The translations under genes were made by a program, and so were the position numbers. The notes beneath the pieces are model-generated. The model ran no database searches, was not told the DNA's origin, and saw nothing but the letters and a program-made list of their open reading frames with translations. Positions 19,033-26,586 of a DNA stretch of 64,000 nt are shown here, one piece after another. Source of the stretch: Parafannyhessea umbonata. Its GTDB lineage: Bacteria > Actinomycetota > Coriobacteriia > Coriobacteriales > Atopobiaceae. Within the stretch, counting starts at the first letter, position 1. Each line of letters begins with the position of its first letter. The stretch covers positions 33,218 through 97,217 of the forward strand of contig NZ_FOGP01000001.1 of assembly GCF_900111255.1 (NCBI RefSeq), written 5' to 3'.

Positions 19033-19902
19033 CTAGACGGCGGCGTTCTGCACGCCGACGCCCACGATGTTGGGGCCGGTGTGGACGACGAGGTCTGCCT
19101 TGATGTCGCGGGTGAACATCTGGGCCACGTGCGGAATCGCCTCGCGCAGGCGCTGCTCGAGCGGCTTGTAGAGGGCCTTGGTCGCGGTGGAGCAGCACAG
19201 GCCGATGCGCACGGACTCGTATTGGGCGGCGTTGTCGGCGACGAGCTTGACAATCGTGTCGAGGCAGCGGTCCCATCCGCGGGCCTTCTTGGCGATGGTG
19301 TAGTAGCCCTCCTCGTTGCAGGTGAGGACGGGCTTGATGTTGAGCGCGTTGCCGATGCGATAGATGTGCTTGTTGATGCGCCCGCCCCTGTACAGGTTGT
19401 CCAGCGACCTGACGCCGAAGTAGATGTCGGTCTGGGCGACCACGACCTGGAGGCGCGCGTCGAGCTCCTCGAAGGGGACTCCCCGCTCGATGTAGTCGAC
19501 TGCGCGCTCGACCACCATGCCTGCGACGAGGCCGATCGAGCGGGTGTCGACTACCAAGGTGGGGATGACATCCGTCATCTGGTCGGCGATCATCTGGGCG
19601 GTCTGGTTGGTTGCCGATAGCGCGGATGCGATGGTGACGATGACGGCCCTCTGGTAGCCGTCCTCACGTGCCTGCTCGAGCGCGTTCTTGATCTGCTCGG
19701 GCGAGGGGAGAGAAGTGCGGGGGATCTCCTCCTCGAAGCGAGCGACGACCTCGTCCGCCGTGATGTCCACACCGCTTTGGAACGACGAGCCGTCCGAGTA
19801 GTTGATGCGCAGCGGCACGACGCGGATGTCGTGCTCGACGCAGTACTCGCGGTCAAGGTCGGTACCCGAATCGGTGATGATGGCAATGCGCTGGTCGTTC
19901 AT
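19033..19902 (-). CDS. DegV family fatty-acid-binding protein
   Basis: 289-aa DegV/FakB-type protein that binds a fatty acid, usually to present it to a fatty-acid kinase. The N-terminal signature IAIITDSGTDL is at about residues 6-16, followed by VVPLRINY, a lipid-cavity loop RTSLPSPEQ and the RSLDNLYRGGRI motif. The kinase partner FakA is not in this window. The start at 19902 follows GGAGGGG; the much longer open frame upstream is Arg-rich and unlikely to be coding. It is convergent with luxS. Confidence 0.92.
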   Translation of the reverse strand: MNDQRIAIITDSGTDLDREYCVEHDIRVVPLRINYSDGSSFQSGVDITADEVVARFEEEIPRTSLPSPEQIKNALEQAREDGYQRAVIVTIASALSATNQTAQMIADQMTDVIPTLVVDTRSIGLVAGMVVERAVDYIERGVPFEELDARLQVVVAQTDIYFGVRSLDNLYRGGRINKHIYRIGNALNIKPVLTCNEEGYYTIAKKARGWDRCLDTIVKLVADNAAQYESVRIGLCCSTATKALYKPLEQRLREAIPHVAQMFTRDIKADLVVHTGPNIVGVGVQNAAV

Positions 19903-20212
19903 GCTTCCCCTCCGAAGCCGTCTCATCCGTGATCGCGTGCGGCGACGCCTGAGGTATTGGTACCCCAAAAGCATCCGGGCCACACCTCCGAGGGGCCAGC
20001 GTCGCAAAAAGCATGTCGCACAGCGCCTGGCCAGGGCTCGAGCGCAACGCTTCCCCGGGTGGTCTGGTCCCCTTTGCGAAGGAGGCGTTGTTTGGGCGAC
20101 GGAACACCGCATTGACCATGCCCATGCCGTATTCTCTTAGTAGGACAAAAGTGCCGCGGCCCAGCAGGTCACTTGGGGACCTGGCCGCGAGCTGGGAGGA
20201 GAGCATCGTAGC
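19903..20212. other. 310-base gap between degV and nhaA
   Basis: This divergent intergenic region must hold the promoters of degV and nhaA. It is GC-rich and can fold (for example GGCCAGCG... with CGCCTGGCC), but I could not assign a known riboswitch or a convincing -35/-10 pair. No gene with an SD is seen. The length is generous for two promoters alone, so a regulatory leader for nhaA is possible. Confidence 0.3.
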
Positions 20213-21745
20213 ATGAGCGAGGTACGAAAAAAGAAGATGGGCAAGCGCAGGCGGTATGGCCGTCGCAGCTCCAAGCAGACGAAGAAGTCCGCGATCATTC
20301 GCGAGGACGCCGTCGTCAGCAGGCTTGCGGTCAGGAGCGTCGTGTCGACCGTCACGTCGAACGGCACCATATCCGCGGCCGTAATGGTGGGGGCCGCTCT
20401 CCTTGCGGTGGTGGTTGCGAACTCGCCTCTCTTTGAGCCGGTGCACCATTTCCTGTCGATGCCGCTCGGCCTCGACATCGGTTCCGTCCACATGGGAATC
20501 TCGCTCGAGGGCTTCGTGAACGACTTTCTGATGTCCATCTTCTTCCTGCTGGTGGGCATCGAGCTCAAGTACGAGATGACCGTGGGCCAGCTGCGCAAGC
20601 CTCGCCAGGCCGCGCTGCCCATGCTCGCGGCGGTCGGCGGCGTCGCCGTTCCCGCCCTCATCTTCCTGTTCTTCAACCATGCCGGAGCCGCCAACGGCTG
20701 GGCCATCCCCATCGCCACCGACATCGCCTTCGCCCTGGGCGTTATGTCCCTTCTGGGCGACCGTGTTGCCCCCGAGACCAAGGTGTTCTTCCAGACCCTG
20801 GCAATCGCCGACGACATCCTGGCCATCGTGGTCCTGGCGGTCTTCTACGGGCAGAGCCCCAACGTTGCGTGGTGCGCGCTCTCCCTGCTCGTGATCCTGG
20901 TGCTTGCCGGAATCCATCGCGCCCGCGTCTACACGGCAAAGTACTACGTGCTCATCGGTCTGGTGCTGTGGTTCTGCATGTACAATTCGGGCATCCACGC
21001 CACGCTTGCCGGCGTCATCCTGGCGTTCTTCCTGCCTGCGAAGTCCGACGTGCGCCTGAGCAACCTGCGCGACTGGCTCAACAGCAAGGCGCGCGACCTC
21101 GAGGACGACTACGACGACACGGCGCACGTCCTGGGCCAGCACGACTTCACTGAGGCGGCCAACCAGGTCGAGCGCGTGATGCATCACGTGACGCCGCCCC
21201 TGCAGCGCGTCGAGCGCTACATCGCGACCATGGTCAACTTCTTCATCCTCCCGGTGTTCGCCTTCGTGAACGCACAGGTTCGTCTGGTTGGCGCCGACCT
21301 GGGCATGATCGTGCACGACCCCGTCACCCAGGGCGCTTACCTCGGCGCGGTGGTCGGCAAGCCCATCGGCATCATCCTGGTGACGCTGCTGCTGGTGAAG
21401 ATCGGCTTTGCCAAGCTCCCGAGACACGTCACCTGGGACCAGATCATCGCGGTGGGCATCATGGGAGGCATGGGCTTCACCATGTCCATCCTCATCGCGG
21501 GGCTCGCGTTCCCCAACCCGGCCGAGGTCATGGCTGCCAAGTGCGCCATCCTTGCGGGCTCCTTCACGGCGGCCCTCCTGGGCATCCTGTTCGTACGCGT
21601 GCATGACCTCATAAAGGTTGGCGCGACGCCGAAGGGGCGGGCCCAGAAGGAGGCTTCCGGCGAGGGGGCCGCGGCCAAGCAGACCGAGCTGCCCGCGCGC
21701 AAGGAGGTCGACCTTTCCCCGAACGACGACTTCTTCGACGAATAG
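20213..21745 (+). CDS. nhaA: Na+/H+ antiporter NhaA
   Basis: NhaA-type antiporter that expels Na+ in exchange for H+, important for salt and pH balance. About twelve membrane helices are visible. The family core is present: FFLLVGIELKYEMTVGQL, ATDIAFALGVMSLLG and LAIADDILAIVVLA, whose paired Asp residues bind the ion. At 510 aa it is longer than E. coli NhaA (388), with a 45-residue strongly basic N-terminus and a C-terminal hydrophilic tail of about 50 residues rich in Glu and Ala. Between helices, residues 290-320 form an acidic Asp-rich loop. ATG 20213 has GGAGGAGAG upstream. It is transcribed alone. Confidence 0.95.
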   Translation: MSEVRKKKMGKRRRYGRRSSKQTKKSAIIREDAVVSRLAVRSVVSTVTSNGTISAAVMVGAALLAVVVANSPLFEPVHHFLSMPLGLDIGSVHMGISLEGFVNDFLMSIFFLLVGIELKYEMTVGQLRKPRQAALPMLAAVGGVAVPALIFLFFNHAGAANGWAIPIATDIAFALGVMSLLGDRVAPETKVFFQTLAIADDILAIVVLAVFYGQSPNVAWCALSLLVILVLAGIHRARVYTAKYYVLIGLVLWFCMYNSGIHATLAGVILAFFLPAKSDVRLSNLRDWLNSKARDLEDDYDDTAHVLGQHDFTEAANQVERVMHHVTPPLQRVERYIATMVNFFILPVFAFVNAQVRLVGADLGMIVHDPVTQGAYLGAVVGKPIGIILVTLLLVKIGFAKLPRHVTWDQIIAVGIMGGMGFTMSILIAGLAFPNPAEVMAAKCAILAGSFTAALLGILFVRVHDLIKVGATPKGRAQKEASGEGAAAKQTELPARKEVDLSPNDDFFDE

Positions 21746-21747
21746 CG

Positions 21748-21787
21748 AAGAGGGCGAGAAGGACATGCGTCCTTCTCGCCCTCTTTT
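21748..21787 (+). terminator. Strong intrinsic terminator after nhaA
   Basis: A perfect 17-bp stem (AAGAGGGCGAGAAGGAC with its complement) closes on the tetraloop ATGC and is followed by TT. The T-run belongs partly to the stem. It lies three bases after the nhaA stop and may also serve the convergent small gene at 21821-22099. Confidence 0.9.
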
Positions 21788-21820
21788 CCTATCCCGCGTT
21801 CTTGTCTTGCCCGCGGCCCC

Positions 21821-22099
21821 TCACTCTACGGTTCCGTAGACGTAGGCCCATCCGTGAGCCGTGATGATCGAGTTCATCTGGTCGCACAGGGTGGCGCGCT
21901 TGTATTTGCCGCCGGGCAGGAGGTCGATCACCTCGCGCAGGTCGTCGTTGAGGTCGTCGATCTCTGCGCGCTCGATGGCTTCGAGCTTGGTGACGTAGCC
22001 CGAGGGCTTGCGTGCGTAGAGCTCGTTCACGAGCGTCTGAAGGTCGCCGTACTCGGGCGCGGGCGTGCTGCCCGAGGGTGCGGGTGTCCTGGTGGCCAT
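21821..22099 (-). CDS. Hypothetical protein, 92 aa
   Basis: I do not recognise this 92-residue protein. After a Pro/Thr-rich N-terminus (residues 1-18) it is mostly helical, with acidic stretches (IERAEIDDLNDDLREVIDLLPG) followed by a basic KYKRATLCDQM. It may be a small regulatory or adaptor protein; nothing in the sequence decides this. The start at 22099 has GGAAAG just upstream; an alternative ATG at 22126 lacks an SD. It stands alone, convergent with nhaA. Confidence 0.55.
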   Translation of the reverse strand: MATRTPAPSGSTPAPEYGDLQTLVNELYARKPSGYVTKLEAIERAEIDDLNDDLREVIDLLPGGKYKRATLCDQMNSIITAHGWAYVYGTVE

Positions 22100-22341
22100 G
22101 GCTTTCCAATCTCTCTGGGTACGCATTCGATTGTAGCGGGTCTGCGGCTACGTGCCTGCCCGCATGGGGCCACGAGCCGCCGCGCGCGGGCTGGGCGCGG
22201 CGGCTGAATGCGAGCTTTCCTGATGCTGCGCACCGGCGTGTTGCATATGCACCTTGATGCCTTGCCATCTGATTACCGTATGTTTGTTCGCGCGGGTATG
22301 GGGATATACTCACTCATACAACTATGTAATCGGGAGGTAGC

Positions 22342-23628
22342 ATGGCTAACGTGTACGAAGACATGACGACTGAGGCGCTCGATGCCGAGATCGAGCACCT
22401 TCAAAAGCAGGCTGACGAGATTCGCGCGCAGAACGTCTCGCTCGATATGGCTCGCGGCAAGCCGTCGGCAGAGCAGACGGCGCTCGCACGTCCGATGCTC
22501 GACCTCCTGACCTCCGAGACCAAGCTGGAAGACGGCGCGGCCATCGTCGACAACTACGGAACGCCCGACGGACTTCCCTCTGCCCGTGCCCTTGCGGCCC
22601 AGATTCTGGGCGTCGAACCCGCGAACATCGTGGTTTCAGGCTCGTCCAGCCTCAACCTCATGCACGACGTCGTGACCCATGGTTTCACGAACGGCGTCGC
22701 CGGCAACAAGCCCTGGTGCCAGCAGGGCCAGGTCAAGTGGCTGTGCCCGGCCCCCGGCTATGACCGCCACTTCACCGTGACGGCCCACCTGGGAATCAAG
22801 AACATCCCCGTCCCCATGCATGAGGACGGTCCCGACATGGACATGGTGCAGCGCCTTGTCGAGAGCGACCCCTCGGTCAAGGGCATCTGGTGCGTCCCCA
22901 AGTACGCCAACCCGACGGGCGTCACCTACTCTGACGAGGTGGTGCGTCGCTTCGCGTCGCTCAAGCCCGCCGCCCCCGACTTCCGCATCTACTGGGACAA
23001 CGCCTACTGCGTCCATGGCTTCGGCGAGAAGGACGACGCGCTTCTGAACGTCTTTGACGCCCTGGCCGACGCCGGCGCGACCGACCTCGTGTATGAGTTC
23101 GGCTCTACCGCAAAGGTGACCTTCCCCAGCTCCGGCATCGCGTTCGTCACCGCCTCCGCCTCTGACATGGCCGAGGTCCGCAAGGCCTTCGGCGTGTCGC
23201 GCGTCAGTCCCGAGAAGTTCTCGCAGCTCGCCCATGTCCTGTTCCTCAAGGACCTCGATGGCGTCAAGGCCCACATGGCAAAGCACGCGGCAATCGTCGC
23301 GCCTCGCTTCGCGCTGGTCGAGCAGAAGCTTACCGACGGTCTGGCCGACCTCGGCATCGCCAAGTGGACCCACCCCCACGGCGGCTACTTCGTGTCGTTT
23401 GACGGCCCCGAGGGCTCTGCCCGCAAGATCGTGGCCCTCATGTCCGAGCTTGGGGTAAAGCTCACGCCGGCGGGCGCCACTTGGCCCTATGGCGACGACC
23501 CGCACGACACCAACATCCGAATTGCCCCCACCTATCCGTCCCTCGAAGAGCTGGGGCAGGCGCTCGACATCTTCGTCATCGCGGTGAGGCTCGTCTCGGC
23601 CCGCCTCGCACGGGCTAAGCGCGCCTAG
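22342..23628 (+). CDS. PLP-dependent aminotransferase (aspartate aminotransferase type Ic-like)
   Basis: 428-aa fold-type I aminotransferase, probably transferring the amino group of aspartate or a related amino acid to 2-oxoglutarate. Landmarks are NYGTPDGLPSARAL near residue 74, SGSSSLNLMHD (cofactor phosphate region), CPAPGYDRHF, PKYANPTGVTYSD (the conserved NPTG), YWDNAYCVH (Asp and Tyr contacting PLP) and EFGSTAKVTFPSSG with the PLP lysine. The order matches the actinobacterial aspartate aminotransferase subgroup. ATG 22342 follows GGGAGG; a -10 box TATACT is at 22305-22310. It is transcribed alone. Confidence 0.9.
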   Translation: MANVYEDMTTEALDAEIEHLQKQADEIRAQNVSLDMARGKPSAEQTALARPMLDLLTSETKLEDGAAIVDNYGTPDGLPSARALAAQILGVEPANIVVSGSSSLNLMHDVVTHGFTNGVAGNKPWCQQGQVKWLCPAPGYDRHFTVTAHLGIKNIPVPMHEDGPDMDMVQRLVESDPSVKGIWCVPKYANPTGVTYSDEVVRRFASLKPAAPDFRIYWDNAYCVHGFGEKDDALLNVFDALADAGATDLVYEFGSTAKVTFPSSGIAFVTASASDMAEVRKAFGVSRVSPEKFSQLAHVLFLKDLDGVKAHMAKHAAIVAPRFALVEQKLTDGLADLGIAKWTHPHGGYFVSFDGPEGSARKIVALMSELGVKLTPAGATWPYGDDPHDTNIRIAPTYPSLEELGQALDIFVIAVRLVSARLARAKRA

Positions 23629-23735
23629 CGCGGAGGGGTCAGTGCACATCTGCGCTCGCCCGAAGCGGAGCTTGACGCGCGACGAGTTTTTGTAGAATGT
23701 GCAGCTGTGTGAATGGGTTAAGAAAGGTGTCTCTT

Positions 23736-24689
23736 ATGGCTAGCTCCAAAAACGGTCGCCGCGCGAAGTTCTCGTCCTCTGCCAAGGTCCTGCGCCCTGG
23801 CGAGAAGCGCCCCAAGAAGTCCGAGGCCAAGGCCAAGGCCAAGGGCGAGGGCAACAATGGCGTCAGCGTGTTCGACCTCGATGCCGGGGAACCTGCGTCT
23901 CGAAAGAAGCAGTCTTCCAAGCAGCGCTGGATGGCCGTTCTCGTTGTTGTGTTCGGCGTCGTGATGGCCATCTCGATGATGCTGCCGTCGCTGTCGGCCA
24001 TCTTTGCGAACAGCGGGTCTACCGCGAGCCAGGAGCAGAGCCAGACCTCTGACGACGGCGGGTCGGATGATGGCTCCTCCAAGCAGTACGACACCAGCAC
24101 CATGGATGGCCTCGACGCCGCCTTCACTGACGTCGCCAAGCCGCTCGAGGACAAGCTCGCGAGCGATCCCCAGAATCTTGCCGCCCTTCTCAACCTGGGT
24201 AACACCTATATGAACTGGGGCTACAACGCAAGCCAGCTCGCCGTGAAGAACGGCATCCCCACCGAGACCGACGCCAGGCACGTCCTGGACATCTTCGCGA
24301 AGGCCATCGGGTACTACGACCAGTACCTCGCCCTCAATGACTCCGCCTCGGTCAAGGTCAACCGCGCGTTGTGCGAGCTGTACTCGGCCCAGTCCGACCA
24401 GGCCATCGCCGACCTCACCCAGACCACGATCGACAACCCAGACTACGGTCCCGCTTGGGCCAACCTTGGCCTTGCGTATGAGGCTACCGGAGACCAGGGC
24501 AAGGCGAAGGAGGCCTACGAGAAGGCCAAGGAGGTCGACGCCAACGACGAGTACGGCGCCAAGTCCTTCGCGGGCAAGAGGCTCGTCGCCATGCAGCAGA
24601 AGCAGAATCAGGAGACCGAGCAGACGCTCGGCATCGGCCAGACCTCGCAGGGTCTTTCCGACGCGCTCAATGGCGCCGGATCTCTCTAG
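23736..24689 (+). CDS. Membrane-anchored TPR-repeat protein
   Basis: 317-aa protein with a strongly basic, Lys-rich N-terminus (residues 1-60), a single membrane helix (VLVVVFGVVMAISMMLPSL, about 68-90), a Ser/Asp/Gln-rich linker, and a C-terminal domain of about 200 residues with tetratricopeptide repeats (AALLNLGNTYMNWGY and GPAWANLGLAYEATGDQGKAKEAYEKA). TPR domains bind other proteins, so it may be an assembly scaffold. Topology suggests the TPR part is outside the membrane. ATG 23736 follows AGAAAGG. It precedes the STAS gene by 30 bases, likely in one operon with the Tat genes. Confidence 0.8.
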   Translation: MASSKNGRRAKFSSSAKVLRPGEKRPKKSEAKAKAKGEGNNGVSVFDLDAGEPASRKKQSSKQRWMAVLVVVFGVVMAISMMLPSLSAIFANSGSTASQEQSQTSDDGGSDDGSSKQYDTSTMDGLDAAFTDVAKPLEDKLASDPQNLAALLNLGNTYMNWGYNASQLAVKNGIPTETDARHVLDIFAKAIGYYDQYLALNDSASVKVNRALCELYSAQSDQAIADLTQTTIDNPDYGPAWANLGLAYEATGDQGKAKEAYEKAKEVDANDEYGAKSFAGKRLVAMQQKQNQETEQTLGIGQTSQGLSDALNGAGSL

Positions 24690-24719
24690 CGCGGCTCTGC
24701 CAATAGGAAAGCGAGAAGT

Positions 24720-25040
24720 ATGAGCATCAAGATCAACGCCGTCGAAAGCGGCAAGACCATTACCGTCCACGCCGAGGGAGAGGTCGACGTGTCCAACGCC
24801 TCCGAGCTCCGTGACGCGATCGATGCGGCGCTCAAGAAGGCGCCGGAGCGCATTGTGGTCGACCTCGCCGAGGTTCCCTATATCGACTCCACCGGCATCG
24901 GCGTCCTTGTGGGCGCTGCCCACCACGGACGCGACGAGGGCGTGGCCCTCAGCGTCACCAACCAGCAGAAGAACGTCGCGCGCGTTCTGGGCATGCTGGG
25001 GGTCGAGGGCGAGCTGGGCGCAGGCGACTTTGCCGAGTAG
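24720..25040 (+). CDS. STAS-domain anti-sigma factor antagonist
   Basis: 106-aa single STAS domain like SpoIIAA/RsbV. The phosphorylatable serine lies in VPYIDSTGIGVL (Ser57). Family members bind a kinase-type anti-sigma factor when unphosphorylated and so free a sigma factor. No cognate kinase is adjacent; the only related pieces in the window are the degraded SpoIIE/HATPase sequence at 53.3-54.0 kb. ATG 24720 has GCGAGAAG upstream. It follows the TPR gene and precedes the Tat genes. Confidence 0.9.
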   Translation: MSIKINAVESGKTITVHAEGEVDVSNASELRDAIDAALKKAPERIVVDLAEVPYIDSTGIGVLVGAAHHGRDEGVALSVTNQQKNVARVLGMLGVEGELGAGDFAE

Positions 25041-25101
25041 GCGTCCGGCGCAATTCGTTCATCGTTTGTAAGTAAGTGACTACACCGCGGGAGGTGTGCG
25101 C

Positions 25102-25701
25102 GTGTTTGGTATTGGCGAGACAGAGCTCGTGATCATCGTGGTCTTCGGCTTCTTGCTGTTCGGCCCCGACAAGCTTCCTGGCATGGGCAGGACGATTGGG
25201 CGTATGCTCAGGCAGTTCAGGGAGGCACAGGAAGGCTTTACCGAGGTCGTTCAGACCGAGGTGATGGATCCTCTCAACCAGGCCATGAACGAGCCGCTCG
25301 ATGACAAGCAGCGCGCACGTGCCAAGGCCCGCGCCGATGCGTTCGACGAGGATGCCGACCTCGACGACGACGCCGAGGAGACTTCCACCAAGAAGACCGA
25401 GACCTTCGCGGAGCGCAAGGCGCGCCTCGCAAAGGAGAAGGCCGAGCGCGAGGCGGCTGAGGCCGCCGCGGAGGCCAAGGATGCCGACGGCTCCGAGCAG
25501 GTGGGCTCCGACGGCGCTGACTCTGATGCCGACGCCGACGATGCCGCTCCCGCCGCAGAGGCTCCCGAGCCGGCAGAGCCCGCCAAGCCTGACACGAGCG
25601 CGGCCGCGCTCTACGCCATGATGCCGAAGGCGCACGCGCCCAAGGCCAAGGAGGATGAGGCTGACGCAGAGAGCCAGGACGCAGAGGGAGGCGAGCAGTA
25701 A
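25102..25701 (+). CDS. Sec-independent translocase TatA/TatB component
   Basis: 199-aa Tat subunit that pairs with TatC to export folded proteins. The N-terminus is typical: ETELVIIVVFGFLLFGPDKLPGMGR, one short membrane helix followed by the FGPDKLP hinge and an amphipathic helix. The C-terminal 140 residues are highly charged (Glu/Ala/Asp), longer than most TatA and closer to TatB. The GTG at 25102 is preferred because GGGAGG sits eight bases before it; GTG 25096 would be too close. It overlaps tatC by one base. Confidence 0.9.
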   Translation: MFGIGETELVIIVVFGFLLFGPDKLPGMGRTIGRMLRQFREAQEGFTEVVQTEVMDPLNQAMNEPLDDKQRARAKARADAFDEDADLDDDAEETSTKKTETFAERKARLAKEKAEREAAEAAAEAKDADGSEQVGSDGADSDADADDAAPAAEAPEPAEPAKPDTSAAALYAMMPKAHAPKAKEDEADAESQDAEGGEQ

Positions 25702-26504
25702 TGCCTATCGGACCAGCACGTATGCCCCTTATGGATCACCTTGGCGAGCTGAGGCGCCGCCTCACGATCATCGTGGTCTCACTGATTATCACGGCCGTAG
25801 TCGTCTATGCCGCTACGCCCACGCTGATCGACATCATGATCGACCCCATCCGCTCCTCGCTTCCCGAGGGCACCTCGCTCACGGTCCTGTCCGTCTTGGG
25901 CGGCTTCACGATCCGCTTCAAGGTCGCGCTCTTCTTCGGCATGATCATCTGCACGCCGATCATCATCTGGGAGGTCATGGCCTTCTTCCTTCCTGCGCTT
26001 AAGCCCAACGAGCGCAAGTGGGTCGTGCCCACGGTTGCGGCCATGGTCGCCCTGTTCTTCCTGGGTATGATCTTCTGCTACTTCATCATCCAGAACGCTG
26101 CGGTCGGCTGGATGATTGACCAGTCGACCGAGTTCGCCGGCGTCATCGCCGACGCCGTCGACTACCTAAACATCATGATGATGCTCGAGATTGGCTTCGG
26201 CCTTGCCTTCCAGCTTCCCCTTGTCATCTTCTACCTGTCCATTCTGCACCTGGTTCCGTACAAGACCTTCCGCTCCCAGTGGCGCTACATCTACGTCGGA
26301 CTGATGATCCTCTCCGGCGTCGTCACCCCGGATGCCTCACCCGTGACCATGGTCCTCATGTTCGCGGCGCTCATCTCGCTCTACGAGGTCGCGCTTGCGG
26401 TTGCGCGCTACGTGCTCATAGCACGCGATGGCAAGGAGTCGCTCAAGTGGACCAGAGAAGAGTACTCGGACCACAAGTACGAGCAGGAAATGGCAAACAT
26501 GTAA
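25701..26504 (+). CDS. tatC: Sec-independent protein translocase TatC
   Basis: 267-aa TatC, the receptor for twin-arginine signal peptides. Six membrane helices are visible. The N-terminal motif MDHLGELRRRLTI is the family hallmark, and AFQLPLVIFYLSIL with the following LVPYKTFRSQWRYIYVG loop matches the later helices. The ATG shares its first base with the TAA of the preceding tat gene, so translation is coupled. The C-terminal 40 residues are cytoplasmic and charged. A GC-rich hairpin follows. Confidence 0.96.
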   Translation: MPIGPARMPLMDHLGELRRRLTIIVVSLIITAVVVYAATPTLIDIMIDPIRSSLPEGTSLTVLSVLGGFTIRFKVALFFGMIICTPIIIWEVMAFFLPALKPNERKWVVPTVAAMVALFFLGMIFCYFIIQNAAVGWMIDQSTEFAGVIADAVDYLNIMMMLEIGFGLAFQLPLVIFYLSILHLVPYKTFRSQWRYIYVGLMILSGVVTPDASPVTMVLMFAALISLYEVALAVARYVLIARDGKESLKWTREEYSDHKYEQEMANM

Positions 26505-26513
26505 GCTTCGATT

Positions 26514-26539
26514 GGCGCCGAGAGGCGCCAATCGGGTAT
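26514..26539 (+). terminator. Hairpin after tatC (11-bp stem, GAGA loop)
   Basis: CGATTGGCGCC and GGCGCCAATCG pair perfectly around GAGA. No T-tract follows; instead a TATAAG sequence (26542-26547), possibly the -10 box for topA, comes directly after. It may be a weak terminator or an RNA-stabilising hairpin. Confidence 0.45.
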
Positions 26540-26586
26540 AAGAGGAACCATAAGGAATTGATTCGACAAGAAGGTTTGGTGTCCCG

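Noticed and set aside
19990..20070. Resemblance to an SAH riboswitch core (CCGAGGGGC ... CCAGGGCTCGAG) upstream of nhaA
   Set aside because: Only a 4-bp outer stem forms, the pseudoknot partner GCGCTC is missing, and nhaA is not an SAH-cycle gene.
19903..20112. N-terminal extension of DegV
   Set aside because: The added residues are Arg-rich, overlap the intergenic region, and the start at 19902 has a strong SD and matches the family N-terminus.
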